From positions 456,346 to 520,345 of the forward strand of contig FJUW01000052.1 in assembly GCA_900074885.1 (NCBI GenBank): a stretch of DNA of 64,000 bases. Direction: 5' to 3'. The notes under the pieces are model-generated. The model was not told where the DNA came from. It saw only the letters and a list, made by a program, of their open reading frames with translations, and searched no databases. The position numbers were made by a program, and so were the translations under genes. This stretch comes from Rhynchosporium graminicola. Lineage: Eukaryota; Ascomycota; Leotiomycetes; Helotiales; Ploettnerulaceae. Below, one piece after another: positions 1 through 9,899 of this stretch (positions are counted from its first letter, which is position 1; each line of letters starts with the position of its first letter).

Positions 1-2
1 AG

Positions 3-146
3 GCAGATCTGGGAAACATGTTTGGCGGCCTCAAGGTCGAGAACAAAGATATCGTCATGAATAAGGGAGAAAAATCAATGGAGGTATCGGAAGGAGAATG
101 GGGAAATGTCGTAGATGCTTTACAGAAATGGAGCACTAAGTTGTAA
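3..146 (+). CDS. 3' end of an unidentified gene (partial)
   Basis: The frame starting at base 3 is open from the window edge to TAA at 144-146, giving the last 47 residues of a protein. It ends in an acidic, Gly-containing stretch followed by a short amphipathic segment (VVDALQKWSTKL). The other two forward frames hit stops within about 65 bases. The composition looks coding (balanced codons, no low complexity), but I do not recognise the family from this tail. It could also be a chance open stretch, since the 5' part is outside the window. Confidence 0.45.
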   Translation, partial: ADLGNMFGGLKVENKDIVMNKGEKSMEVSEGEWGNVVDALQKWSTKL

Positions 147-702
147 GATTAACTTAGGAAGATGCAGAGGGATTCAACCGTCTGATAAATGTAATGCTCT
201 ATCTCTCGATCGCTTCGATCAATACCCGAATAACTTCGTCCTAAATACTGTGGCTTATTGACTTGCTTCTCTTTTTCTTCGTGATACTTATAATGTTCTC
301 GAAGTGCTTCATCACATGACCGTACGGCGACTCTGCTTCTACACGGCTTCTTGGCGCACGACCTAAGAATTTCGAAGGAGGAATCCGGACTGATACGATC
401 CCTGATATAGGACCTTTCCCGATTTCTGCTTCCATTCTTTCTGGACGTTGATCGCAGAAGTGTTATGACATCATCTCCTGATTCTCGCTCGGCTTGTCAC
501 GATTTGGAAAATACTCAGGTGGTGAAGCGCGTATTCACTTTCGATATCACGCTAAGCAGCTAAGCAGTGGCATGATATAAACAGCCAGGCATCCAATTCT
601 CGATTTCTCTTCTGAATTTCTCCTAAGCAAAAATACCTCGAGGCACTCAGCCGCCGTCAAGAAACCGTTGAACAACAACCTTTCACGAGGTAAAGATTCA
701 AG
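147..702. other. Intergenic region, promoter of the first BTB gene
   Basis: I see no convincing gene in these 556 bases. A TATA-like string (TATAAA, 576-581) lies about 120 bases before the ATG at 703, a reasonable place for a fungal core promoter. The reverse strand has a short open stretch (241-435) with no recognisable features. Confidence 0.4.
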
Positions 703-1552
703 ATGTCACCCTTTGCCCCGATCCTCAAACCTGGCGCGTACGTATAGCCTTCTCAACCTCATAATCAGCATTAAGGCTTACACATACTCCAGGAGACTTG
801 GTGAAGAAGTCGTCCTCCTTAAAGTCGGTCCTCGAGGCACAAGATTCATGATTCACAAGCAGCTCATCTGTGCGTCTGCGCCATTCTTTGAAAAGGCATT
901 CCAACCAGGCGCGTTCAAGGAGGGTATTGAAGGAACTCTGCACCTGCCAGAAGATCACCCTGGAGCCCTCGGCATTTTCATCGAATGGATCTACCTAGCA
1001 AAAATCCCAAATGGTCATAGCCAGAGCTACGTCGACGCGCTATACTATCTTTGGTTCTTCATCCAGAAACTCTGTATGCCAACCATGACGTTGAAGGATA
1101 CCGTCATGGACAAAATTCAGGACATCGCCAACATCTACAGTCTCGAGCCTAATCCTGCGATGATGAAGCTGGTCTTTGCTCAAACACCAGTCGATTCTGC
1201 CCTGAGACTCTACTGTGTTGAAGTCATTGCTCACTCTGTATTGGTCAAATCTGTGATCAAGAGGGCGGACGAAGAGAATCAGGATTTTGAGGCAGCAGAG
1301 CGATGGAGACAGGCATTGGACAAAGAGGTTAATCTAGTGTACGAAATGGTCAATGGACACCAGGACATCTTCAGGTGCTTATTCTATGAGGCTATCGGCT
1401 ATGCTAATACGTCTTCGCTTTCCGACCCAAGAGCAAGATACAGAGAAGGTACTCAGCACATGGAAACTAGATGCCGGTATCACGAGCATGGCGCGGGGGT
1501 TGTTTGTCATCTATTTGACGAAAAGCAACCAGCATTCATTCGAGATGTTTAG
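703..1552 (+). CDS. BTB/POZ domain protein, intact (BTB locus 1)
   Basis: Two exons, 703-737 and 793-1552, with a 55-nt intron (GTACGT...CAG), give 264 residues. The intron lies in phase 2, just before the RLGEEVV segment that opens the BTB fold. The fungal BTB hallmarks follow in order: a VGP turn, FMIHKQL, FFEKAF, LHLPEDHP, then the IEWIY helix, at about residues 12-85. The C-terminal half is helical, and the protein closes with a Cys/His tail, CRYHEHGAGVVC, near residue 245. BTB domains mediate dimerisation and often Cullin-3 binding, but no second domain is visible, so the role is unknown. The ATG at 703 is preferred over reading straight through from upstream, because it leaves a clean splice junction and the same intron position as the paralogues. 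This is one of only two undamaged members in the window. Confidence 0.85.
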
Positions 1553-2546
1553 AAATATCTCTGAATCTTGATTGGGGATGTTAGTTTGCCAGATTCAATG
1601 CTGGAGCGGTACTCGGTGTAAATTTCGGGCAGGGTTAGGGAAGGCAGTGGGAGTAGCTTGATCTCGACTTGTTCCGAAGTCCGGCCTGTGAGCACTATTA
1701 CATTGCTTCTTCATTGAGCTCCAAATTCTGATGAGAACCGAAAGATAAGGTCTGAATTAGTCTTACTCCAAAATGCGATGAGTTTAAACTTTCAACTTGA
1801 CGTCCATATGTGAGGTAGCTTGATGAATGATGGGCTTGTTAAATGCTCCTCAAGCGTCAAAAGCGATATTATGCCAAACTCACGTGAGCTAAAATTCTTC
1901 GTGCAAACATCCCAGATGATGCTGGTACTTAGAAATTGGGCAGTCCTCTTGGGCAGTCCTCATGTCATGAGGCTCGATTTTTGCCAATGCTGAGACACTT
2001 CAGCAAGACGTTTAACCCAGGCTCGGCTAATACCTTGGCGCATAAACAAGCTTAATAAAATTGGAATATTGCCAGAATATCAAGATATTGCACAAGGATA
2101 CGGCCATAAGGTACTATTTCATGGGTGGATGTCGATATGTCTTGGGTTGCTGCTTGCTGTGCGGAGGGAATTCCATCGTTTGCTGCTTTCTTTGGCGGGC
2201 GGACCCTGAATAGCGCCTACCGAGGTAGGCAAAAACTCAGAATCTGAATCAATATCTTTGTTCCAGTGAATGATAGCGGACTTATCCAGCCAGTTAGCTT
2301 ACCAATCGATTTCTTTGCCTTTTCTTGGCTTCAGGCTCCTCGTTCCACAAGCGACAGACGAAGATTTGGCATCCCAATTTCCGATCCTTCCTACGATGCC
2401 CTTGCAAATTCCATAGGACTCAAGAATTGCACGGAAAGCAACAAATCAGTCATCAACAATTAACGAGCTTTAAAAAGCAGTAAACCCTTGATATTTCATA
2501 TCCAACGCACCGCACCAAACTCTACCCCGAACTTGCCTTCGTCAAC
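1553..2546. other. Intergenic, no gene seen
   Basis: About 1 kb of ordinary composition with no RIP signature. A 65-codon open frame at 2266-2463 has no recognisable domain and is probably chance. Confidence 0.4.
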
Positions 2547-3230
2547 ATGTCCAGCACATGCCAACCCAGCTCAGGCACACTGTCGCAGATCGCATAGTGT
2601 GTTCTTCATTTTGAAATCACTGTAGTACTGAAAAATGCAAGAGATAGAAAGTTAGGCACTGAGATGATCACGCTCCGTGTCGGATCTGCTGGCAAAGAGT
2701 TCACCATTCACAAGAATCTTGCCTGCTGCGCGGTCGACTTTCTCAAGGCCAATTTCGAGAGTGGGTTAACAGAGGCTGGGAGCGGCATTATGCATCTACC
2801 TGAAGACGACCAGAAGGTCATTTTGCTTCTCGTCGACTGGATTTATGGACGCACCATTCCTACGGGTTATACCAACGCCCCGCGCATACGCTCGTCGACT
2901 TCTACGTCTTCGCTGACAAGATTTGTGAATTTTCATGAAGGACTAAATCATGGATGCTATTCAAGCCGTGGCTTGCGAGAGCTACATGTGCTTCGCTCCT
3001 GATGTCTTCGCAAAAATCAACCATACTGAAATATGAGGCCTGAAACACTTCTGCAACACGCTCCTATGCTACAAGCTGCTTGCAAGAGACGGAGAAGATC
3101 GAGAAGTGGATGTAGATTATCTGTGCGGATATAGATCGAAAGTCTATCAGGGGACCAAGGAATGTGGAGTCAAGAGATCCAACGGAATTGGCTTCACAAG
3201 CCAGATCTCAAAGACACTTGGGACATTGTG
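2547..3230 (+). pseudogene. BTB/POZ pseudogene (BTB locus 2)
   Basis: A candidate first exon (2547-2596) is followed by a 51-nt GT-AG intron and an exon starting at 2648 with KLGTEMITLRVG, the standard opening of this family. FTIHKNL, MHLPEDD and VDWIYG follow. The frame slips at about 2875: the expected helix (HTLVDFYVFADKICEF) continues in another frame and soon meets TGA and TAA. Further coding-like segments up to about 3230 lie in broken frames. Joining the two exons as drawn would also create a TAA at the splice junction. The copy is clearly decayed, mostly by indels; there is no strong RIP bias. Confidence 0.75.
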
Positions 3231-3488
3231 AAGGGAGACTCGACTCTTCACTTCCTTCTTTACTCTGCAACACCTTCTCATCGACGCTTTGCTGCTCTCT
3301 TCTCTGACTATCCACCTTCTACATACTGTTCAACCACCTCTCTGAACTTCAATTGCTTCCCCATTCCTCATTTTAAAGCTAAGGAATCTCTTGCTACCAA
3401 CAAACCTGTTAAATTTAGAAATTTACATAGATCTCACCATCTCAAAGACAGCCACATCTCGCAACAGCCTTCCCCAAAGACTTTTACC

Positions 3489-4320
3489 ATGGATCCTGAC
3501 GCAAATCTAGCAAGCTCTTCAGCCTCAACTCATCGGTTTCTCGGATAGTAAGTTAATTTTTAACATTTACTTCTCATCTTTGCTTATCTTACCTAGGAAG
3601 CTCGGCAAGGAAATTGTCTCCATCTACGTCGGCCCCAAACGCAAAGAGTTCATGATTCACAAAGAGCTCATCTACGAGTCTGACTTCTTCCGTGGTGCTT
3701 TCAGTAGTTCCTTTGCTAAAGCCCAGGAAGGAACGATGTGCCTTTCAGAGGACAGTCCTGCCGCCTTTGATTTGTATGTAGAGTGGCCTTACCGCAAGCA
3801 GATCCCAGCTGGTCATTCAGAGTTCTATCTCCACAGCCTGTATGATTTTGATATCATGGCGGACAAGTTCTGCCACACCGTTCTCAAGGATATTGTAATG
3901 AATGCTATTCAAGAATTGGCTAAGAAGCATGACCTGCTAGATGCTATGTTCGCCCGCGACCAGGTTCTCAAGGTATTCAGCAACACCACAGATGAAAGTG
4001 ATGGACTTGCTCTCTTCCTCATCCATCTCGTATATTACGCCTTTATCTCCAGAATGAAGAACGAGAAAGTCGGCGTTGGCAAAGGAAAGGCCACTAGCAA
4101 GTTTGGGGCTGGTGACTTGGATACAACGTGGGATTTGGGTAAGGATAACAAGGTAATTTTCATGCATATCCAAGATCAGGTGCTGGCCAGTGTTCGCGGT
4201 CCCAGGAACCGAGCCATCATAGATCCTCGCCAGAGAAATGAGCAAGATTCCCGTAACACCTGCTAGTTTCATATATACAGCCCGGATATAAGTTGTTGTG
4301 AAGTAATCGGTCCGATCTAA
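3489..4320 (+). pseudogene. BTB/POZ gene with two TAG codons, probable recent pseudogene (BTB locus 3)
   Basis: Exon 1 runs 3489-3547. A perfect GTAAGT donor opens a 49-nt intron, and exon 2 starts at 3597 with KLGKEIVSIYVGPKRKEF. The BTB core is complete (MIHKEL, FFRGAF, CLSEDSPAAF, VEWPYR, DIMADKFC), followed by the usual helical half. Two codons break it. The codon split by the intron reads TA|G. TAG at 4264-4266 sits inside the Cys/His tail, which otherwise continues in frame with the family spacing (C-x-F-H-x-Y...C) to TAA at 4318. Both could come from CAG by a C-to-T change at CpA, the RIP change. A weaker donor (GTTTCT in exon 1) could bypass the first stop, so some expression cannot be ruled out. 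Confidence 0.7.
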
Positions 4321-5743
4321 ACTGGATTTCTCCTAGATGTGACCTGTACAGCAGACGATTCTAATAAGTTAGTCAGTATCGCAAAGCCAATAGCCAAACT
4401 TTTAGGCGCCCCTGGTTGGCGCTTGTACGATGTTACCTGGGTATTCTCCGATATCATGAAGTGGAGCATCTAGCTAGGAAAGCTATGGGTTTTGAACTAC
4501 AACAAGCAGAAGGAGTCACTTCAGATGTTCTATGAAAATTACGAATTCATCTTCGAGCTCCCCGTCGGCATAATCCAAATCATGGTCTGCTCTAAGGGTA
4601 GTAATCCCAGAATCGTCATCCGCCTTGCATCGGTTCAGGAACTTGGATCCAAGATCTGTGTTCAGTCCGAGACTGTTTAGAAGTGCACTGATTTCTATGG
4701 ATGTCTTGATAGCACGTACGCAAGTGTTCATGTCAGTTGTAGACCCATGTCAGTTTTTCTCCTGAGTCCTAGGCTTGTTACGTGCTAATGCAAACTTATG
4801 GAAGCTACACCGAGAAGGAGTTCCTAGATACTCTTCATACGACTAACTGAAGTACTTTGATCTAGCCCGCTGCTGTATTCAATGTTTGATGGTCTAGAAG
4901 TAGCTCGGAGAGTCCAGGAGTATTGTTTAAAGTCTTGTTTGGAATTGGATCCGCAGGCGGATATTTTATTTCTGATGGAGTAAAGTATCTCACTGAGATC
5001 TCTCTTTCTCCCCTCCGCATATGAGCGTTTTATGGCTCGTGGTCTGTAAGATTAAACTTGCGAGAAGATTGCTTAAGCCTCGTGGACAGCCCTATGACCG
5101 GGAGACCCCCCTTGCGGTTCAAGGTTACTAATCAACAGAAGATGATGTGGAAATCAATATATATTTCCCTCTTGCACTTTACATATTCGTCAGGATCTGG
5201 AATGCTGTTTATCTCGAACCAGTACAATCCAGCAGCACTTTCTAAAAAGACCTCCTTCTGGTTAAGCGAACCACGACCCACATCGAGCATTACCGTCTTT
5301 CCAGCGCCTCCTTGGATCTTGTATTGCCACGTAGAAAATCTCGGGATCTTGCTTTTCAATCCTTTTCGAACTTATGAACACGAGATGAGCGGTGGAGGAA
5401 GAAGCTTGCTCGACAGAAATGGAAACCGACAAGATGTCAGCGGAAGTAAGTTCCAGAAAGTAACCAAGTCCTGGATCCAGCTGACGAAGAATAGCAGAAC
5501 ACAGAAGTTTCCACGGCTGTGGGAACTAAAACAAGTTTCCGATAGACTCTCGGGTAATCTGATCTGCAACGAACTCCTGTCAAGTACCCAGCTGATAATT
5601 TCCAAGGTCCAAGTTTCGCATGTCAACTAGCCATCTTCCTCTACAAACTTTGGTAATGCACAGATCTGAGAGTAAGTATACATCTTCTTTGACCTGCAGT
5701 ACTATCTCGTAGGCACGCCTGGACTCAGCTGATATACCTGTAG
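4321..5743. other. Intergenic, no confident gene
   Basis: There are open stretches on both strands at 5058-5630 (190 codons forward; 75 and 84 codons reverse), but none shows a domain, a conserved motif or a splice pattern I recognise. A reverse-strand segment at 5132-5359 looks somewhat protein-like (KTVMLDVGRGSLNQKEV). It may be a relic of an unknown gene. Confidence 0.35.
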
Positions 5744-6625
5744 TTCTCTCGATAACGAGTTCGTCACTATCTACGTTGGCCCAAAGCGCAAGGAATTATA
5801 TCATTCATAAGAAGCTTCTTTGCCAGAGCTCTGAATTCTTCGACAAAGCATTGGATTCCAACTTCCAAGAGGCAAATGAGTCGAGCAAGAGCCCTTCGAA
5901 ATTGATAGTAAGTAATACTAGCGTGCTGATATACCGAATAGGGTACTATACACCCGCCCGATAACAATTCCGAAGCATTTGCTCTTTTCGTAAACTAGCT
6001 TTACAGATCAACTATCCGGTCTAGTAATAATCAGAGCTATATTTCCAAGCTCGCAGACCTATATATTTTAGTAGATAAGATATGCCTTAGGGATTTAAGC
6101 GATACTATTATAGACCTCATCTAAGACCTAGCCTTCGATCACAGACTCGACGACGTTACTTTTGTTCCGCTTATTAATAAGCTCTAGAAGACGCCGATCC
6201 CTTTTAAAGGACTAATCTGATTCTATTATTTAGTTATTATAGACACTTATATTAAGCGATCATAGTATTTAGATATAGACTCCTCGGAACAGTCTATTAG
6301 GATAGAGGATATGAAGAGCTTATAGAAGCTATCTAGGGATAGCTTCAAGGCATTTAGCTATTCTATAGAGAGAATATAATATAAGATGAACTAAGGAATG
6401 AAAAATAGTTAGGATATTCGTGATAAAGATATAAGTAACTACCTTTTCCACTATTATAAACTTGATAAGGTCTATTATAAGATAAAGGAATTTAGTTCTA
6501 AAGAAACGGATTCTATTAAGGATATAAGTAGTAAGGACATTTAGTTATTATAAGCTAGCTTTAGAGGATATACCTATAGCAAGTATCGTTAGAAATTCCA
6601 AGGCTTATATATAAGAACCTAAAGT
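5744..6625 (+). pseudogene. RIP-damaged BTB/POZ pseudogene (BTB locus 4)
   Basis: The exon opens after an acceptor (CTGTAG) at 5743 with DNEFVTIYVGPKRKE, a typical start of this family. A one-base frameshift at about 5795 moves the next block (YIIHKKLLCQSSEFFDKAL) to another frame. After a possible short intron, the rest of the gene is still traceable to about 6625 (SEAFALFVN, LADLYILVDKICLRDLSDT, SFKAFSYSIERI). It is studded with TAG/TAA at places where the paralogues have Trp or Gln. Up to about 5980 the composition is normal; beyond that CpA and TpG nearly vanish. RIP has therefore hit the 3' two thirds of the gene, although the nearest transposon terminus is at 7244. Confidence 0.75.
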
Positions 6626-7243
6626 CAATAGCTACTATCTACTAATAATATTAATTAAAACCCCCCCCTTTTTTTCCATATTAGAGCTTCTTATCGCCCT
6701 TAATAGAGTACTATTTATGAAATCAACCCGTAGCTAACTATTTCCAAACTTAATACTTAGACTTTTTTTTCCCGTTAAATAGATATATATCTACTCGTCT
6801 CAGATTCTATAGAAGTAAACTATCTGTAAACTCCCTAAATAAACGTTATATTTCTATTATCTCTAGAAAATATTCCTTTACGTTATAAAATGAAAAGGTT
6901 ATAATTAAGAGTAATACTTATACTTCCGGAACTTATAATCCCAAATGAACTATCAAGTATATATAAAGCCTAATATAATAACATAATATTATAACTCAGT
7001 CGAATGCCTAACCTAAGACCTAAGAGAATATACCTATAATAAAGTATCTATATAAACCCGCTACTATTTATTTCACCTCCCTCTCCCTAAAGCTAGATTA
7101 GCGTGAGTTTAGTACTATTAAATCAAAGTCGAGTCCTACCTCCTCCTCTATATACCTTGAATATTACTATATCGATATTTTCTAAGCTTAACTCAAAAGT
7201 AAAAGTTCTAACTTAAACGCTAATCTATTCTAATCTAATCTAG
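6626..7243. other. RIP-mutated AT-rich spacer
   Basis: There is no gene. CpA and TpG are strongly depleted, as inside element A, although this stretch lies outside its left LTR. It contains a homopolymer step of C then T at 6661-6678. The last five bases (TCTAG, 7239-7243) are the left target-site duplication of element A. Confidence 0.6.
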
Positions 7244-7425
7244 TATAATAATTACTTAGTACGCTAAGGTAAATAAGCATAATAGAATAGTAGAATAATC
7301 GCTAGAGATTCACTAGTAATAATCTAGTTAATATAGAAACTAATTACTAAGGAGAGAAAGTTCTTCTTTCCTCTCTAATTCTGAAATATAAAAGTAGGAA
7401 GTACTAAGCGTATAGACTTATTATA
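7244..7425 (-). repeat. Left LTR (3' LTR) of element A
   Basis: 182 bp, pairing with 25882-26063 at equal length. Differences between the copies are essentially C-to-T or G-to-A, with this copy more heavily mutated. The original TG...CA ends now read TA...TA. Confidence 0.9.
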
Positions 7426-7706
7426 ATATCTTCTCTCTTAAATACTTCTATCCTAGAAGTAAAGGTATTAAAATACCCTAGCTAGTGATACTTCAGCGAA
7501 GCGCCGGCGAGGCGCTCCTTTCAGGATTCACCTTTATTCTAATTCTTCTTTATTATTAATAAAGCTAGAATACGAGGTATAGCGCTAGATAACTCCTTTA
7601 TATAACTCTTAACTTTCTCTTTTCTCTCCTTCTTTAAATAACTAATAATAATAATACTATATATAAGTTATAAACCTAATATACTAGATATTACTAACTT
7701 AACTTT

Positions 7707-9653
7707 TTAGCTCTTAAAAAGAACTTTCGTAAGCGCCCTACTAGTAATTCGCTAGATACTATTTCTTCTTCTAGTAATAATTTTACTTCTATTAATAATA
7801 AGAATAAAAATATAATAGCTAGCGGATTATTAACTAAGCGATAGCGAGCTGAAGATAATAACGAGAATACTAAAGGTAAGCTAAGCTAAAATAGTAGCTT
7901 TTCTGCTTATTACGATAAGACTCTTTATACTAGTAGAAAGAATACGTAGATAAAGTCGAAAGCTCGTATTAAAGTAAATAAGGAGATAACGTATCCGAAG
8001 ACTTACTTACGATACGCTAGCAAGTATACTTTATTCCCTGATTTAAGATATACTTTAGCTCTTCACTCTATTACTAGTAAGTATATAGACTATATTAAGA
8101 AGAATAAATCTTATAAGGATATAAGTATAAATTTCCTCTCTCTAGCGAATAATTAGCTAGTAGCTAGCGAGGTTCTAGCTATCTTAATAAGTATTCTTAG
8201 CTAACTATAAGATATAGCTTTAGAAGTAATAAAAAGTGAGAATTCCGAAGAAGTATTAAAAATCACTTAAGTACGCTTTAATATAAAGAAGAAGTAAGCT
8301 AATTATACTTTTAAAATTAGTAATACTGTAGCTATTAAATCTCCTTAGAAGCTAATTATCGATTCTAATACTGAGCTATCCTCTAGTATTATATCAGCGA
8401 TCGCTAGCGTCCGGGTTTACGCTGCACTCTATAGCTAAAGTTACTACTATTATTAATATTATAAATAGGCCATAGCTAAATCGACACATAGGAATAGCTA
8501 AATCGACATACGCTAAGATTCTAGTAACTTAGCGTATATATCTAGGGGACACGCCCTCCTATATAAATTTATACTAGAGGGCAAAGGCCACTTATACAGA
8601 ATAAAAATTTCATAATAACCTAATTACCCCTAAGGCTAAGGATTATTATCAAGCTAGAATTGAAGTTATTCGAAGAATTCTATCAAACTCCAACTACTTC
8701 TACTACTTCTACTATAACTTCTTCCATATATTCATACCTAAGCTCTCTAGAAAATCGTATAAGAAGCTAGTAAGCTCCCCTTCAAAGGACCCCTAGCAAA
8801 TAGCTATATATATACTATATAGTAAGCCTTTAGTCTATCTTACTTTCATACCTTCTGGAAACGATAATAAGAAAGTAGCAGTATCCTTCTGAGTAATATT
8901 TATTACTACTAGTACTATAATAGGCCTGATTCAGTATACTCTACTCCCCCGGTACCTCTCCCTCTCTTAAATCCATTAAGGGTTAAAGGTAAAAGTAGAC
9001 TAAAGGGTGCACTTAGAGGTAGAGTAGCACTTTCAAATACTCGCCGCGACCCCTTATTCTTTGAACTACCTTCAAGCTCTGCCCCTGCATCACTTAGCTA
9101 ATATTTTATAGTCTAAAACAGCATATTATCGACTAGTATAGCGATATAAAAGCTTAAGGATAGATACCTAAATAGCTATAAACTTAGTATACAGAGGGAA
9201 AGGGAGTATATATATAGTATAATATCAATCTATTATTCAGATAGTATAATAGATACTACTGCAGCTAGTGAATCGTTAATTCAGAGAGATATAATTAGGG
9301 GTATAGAGGTATATACCTAAGATGCAGAGTTTAAAGAAGATTTAAATAAATTAGCATAATATAGCAGGCCCTAAATATATTATATATAGTTATACATATA
9401 AATCTTAGTAGTAATAAATGCACTCTTCATATTCGGCTCGCCTAGTTAGCGTATGTCGATTTAGCTATTCCTATATATCGATTTAGCTGTGGCCTATAAA
9501 TACTACTCTCCTCGAGGAAATTCGTAGTCTCCGTATAATATAAATCAAATCTCTCCGGTGAATTCCCTACTAATCCTTAGCGAAAGATTTCTATATTATT
9601 TATACTAAGTTCTTTCTATAAGTAGCTTCACTAGATACATAGCTAGAGGTTAG
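7707..9653 (+). pseudogene. Antisense reading frame at the 3' end of element A (interrupted by a TIR element)
   Basis: Read on the plus strand, opposite to gag-pol of element A, the frame from 7707 to 8459 encodes a protein-like, lysine- and serine-rich sequence. It has only about a dozen TAG/TAA, far fewer than the other frames of this TA-rich DNA. Removing the nested TIR element (8468-9494 plus one 8-bp duplication) lets the same frame continue from 9503 to a double TAG at 9651. The total is about 300 codons. Recognisable phrases are YPKTYLRYASKYTLFPDLRY and EVIKSENSEEVLKITQ. I know no domain that fits. The position, between the chromodomain and the 3' LTR, matches the antisense frame of element B. 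It may be an accessory gene of this chromovirus lineage; a coding bias shadow is the alternative. Confidence 0.45.
8468..9494. mobile_element. Non-autonomous TIR transposon, hAT-like, nested in element A
   Basis: The element is bounded by 49-bp terminal inverted repeats (8468-8516 and 9446-9494, beginning GGCCAYAGCTAAATCGA) that differ at only a few positions, all transitions. It is flanked by a perfect 8-bp duplication, TATAAATA, at 8460-8467 and 9495-9502; eight bases is the duplication size of hAT elements. Each TIR contains the motif AGCTAAATCGA twice. The 1,027-bp interior holds a short degenerate frame rich in Tyr and Phe (from about 8630) but nothing resembling a transposase, so it was probably mobilised in trans. 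It keeps more CpA than its surroundings. Confidence 0.85.
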
Positions 9654-9899
9654 TAGAGAGGAAGTCGCGGACGGGATCGTAGATACTACTAATTAGGAGG
9701 TTAATAAGTAGATATTCTTTAGTAATATTTCAGAGTTTATCTGATAAGAGCTAGTTTTAATAATAATCTAAATAAATAATAAAGCTTCTTTTTCCTTTAG
9801 AACTCTTTCTAGATTTATAATCTCTAATATACTTTTAAAACTATAAAACCCTATAGGAAAAAACAGAAAGATATATATTTCTTTAGGAGTATTATTTTA

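Noticed and set aside
3162..3548. 128-codon plus-strand frame
   Set aside because: Only its last part (from ATG 3489) is meaningful, as exon 1 of BTB locus 3; the rest is decayed sequence of locus 2 and promoter.
5058..5630. 190-codon plus-strand frame
   Set aside because: No domain or plausible composition, and the reverse strand is equally open in parts; treated as chance or relic.
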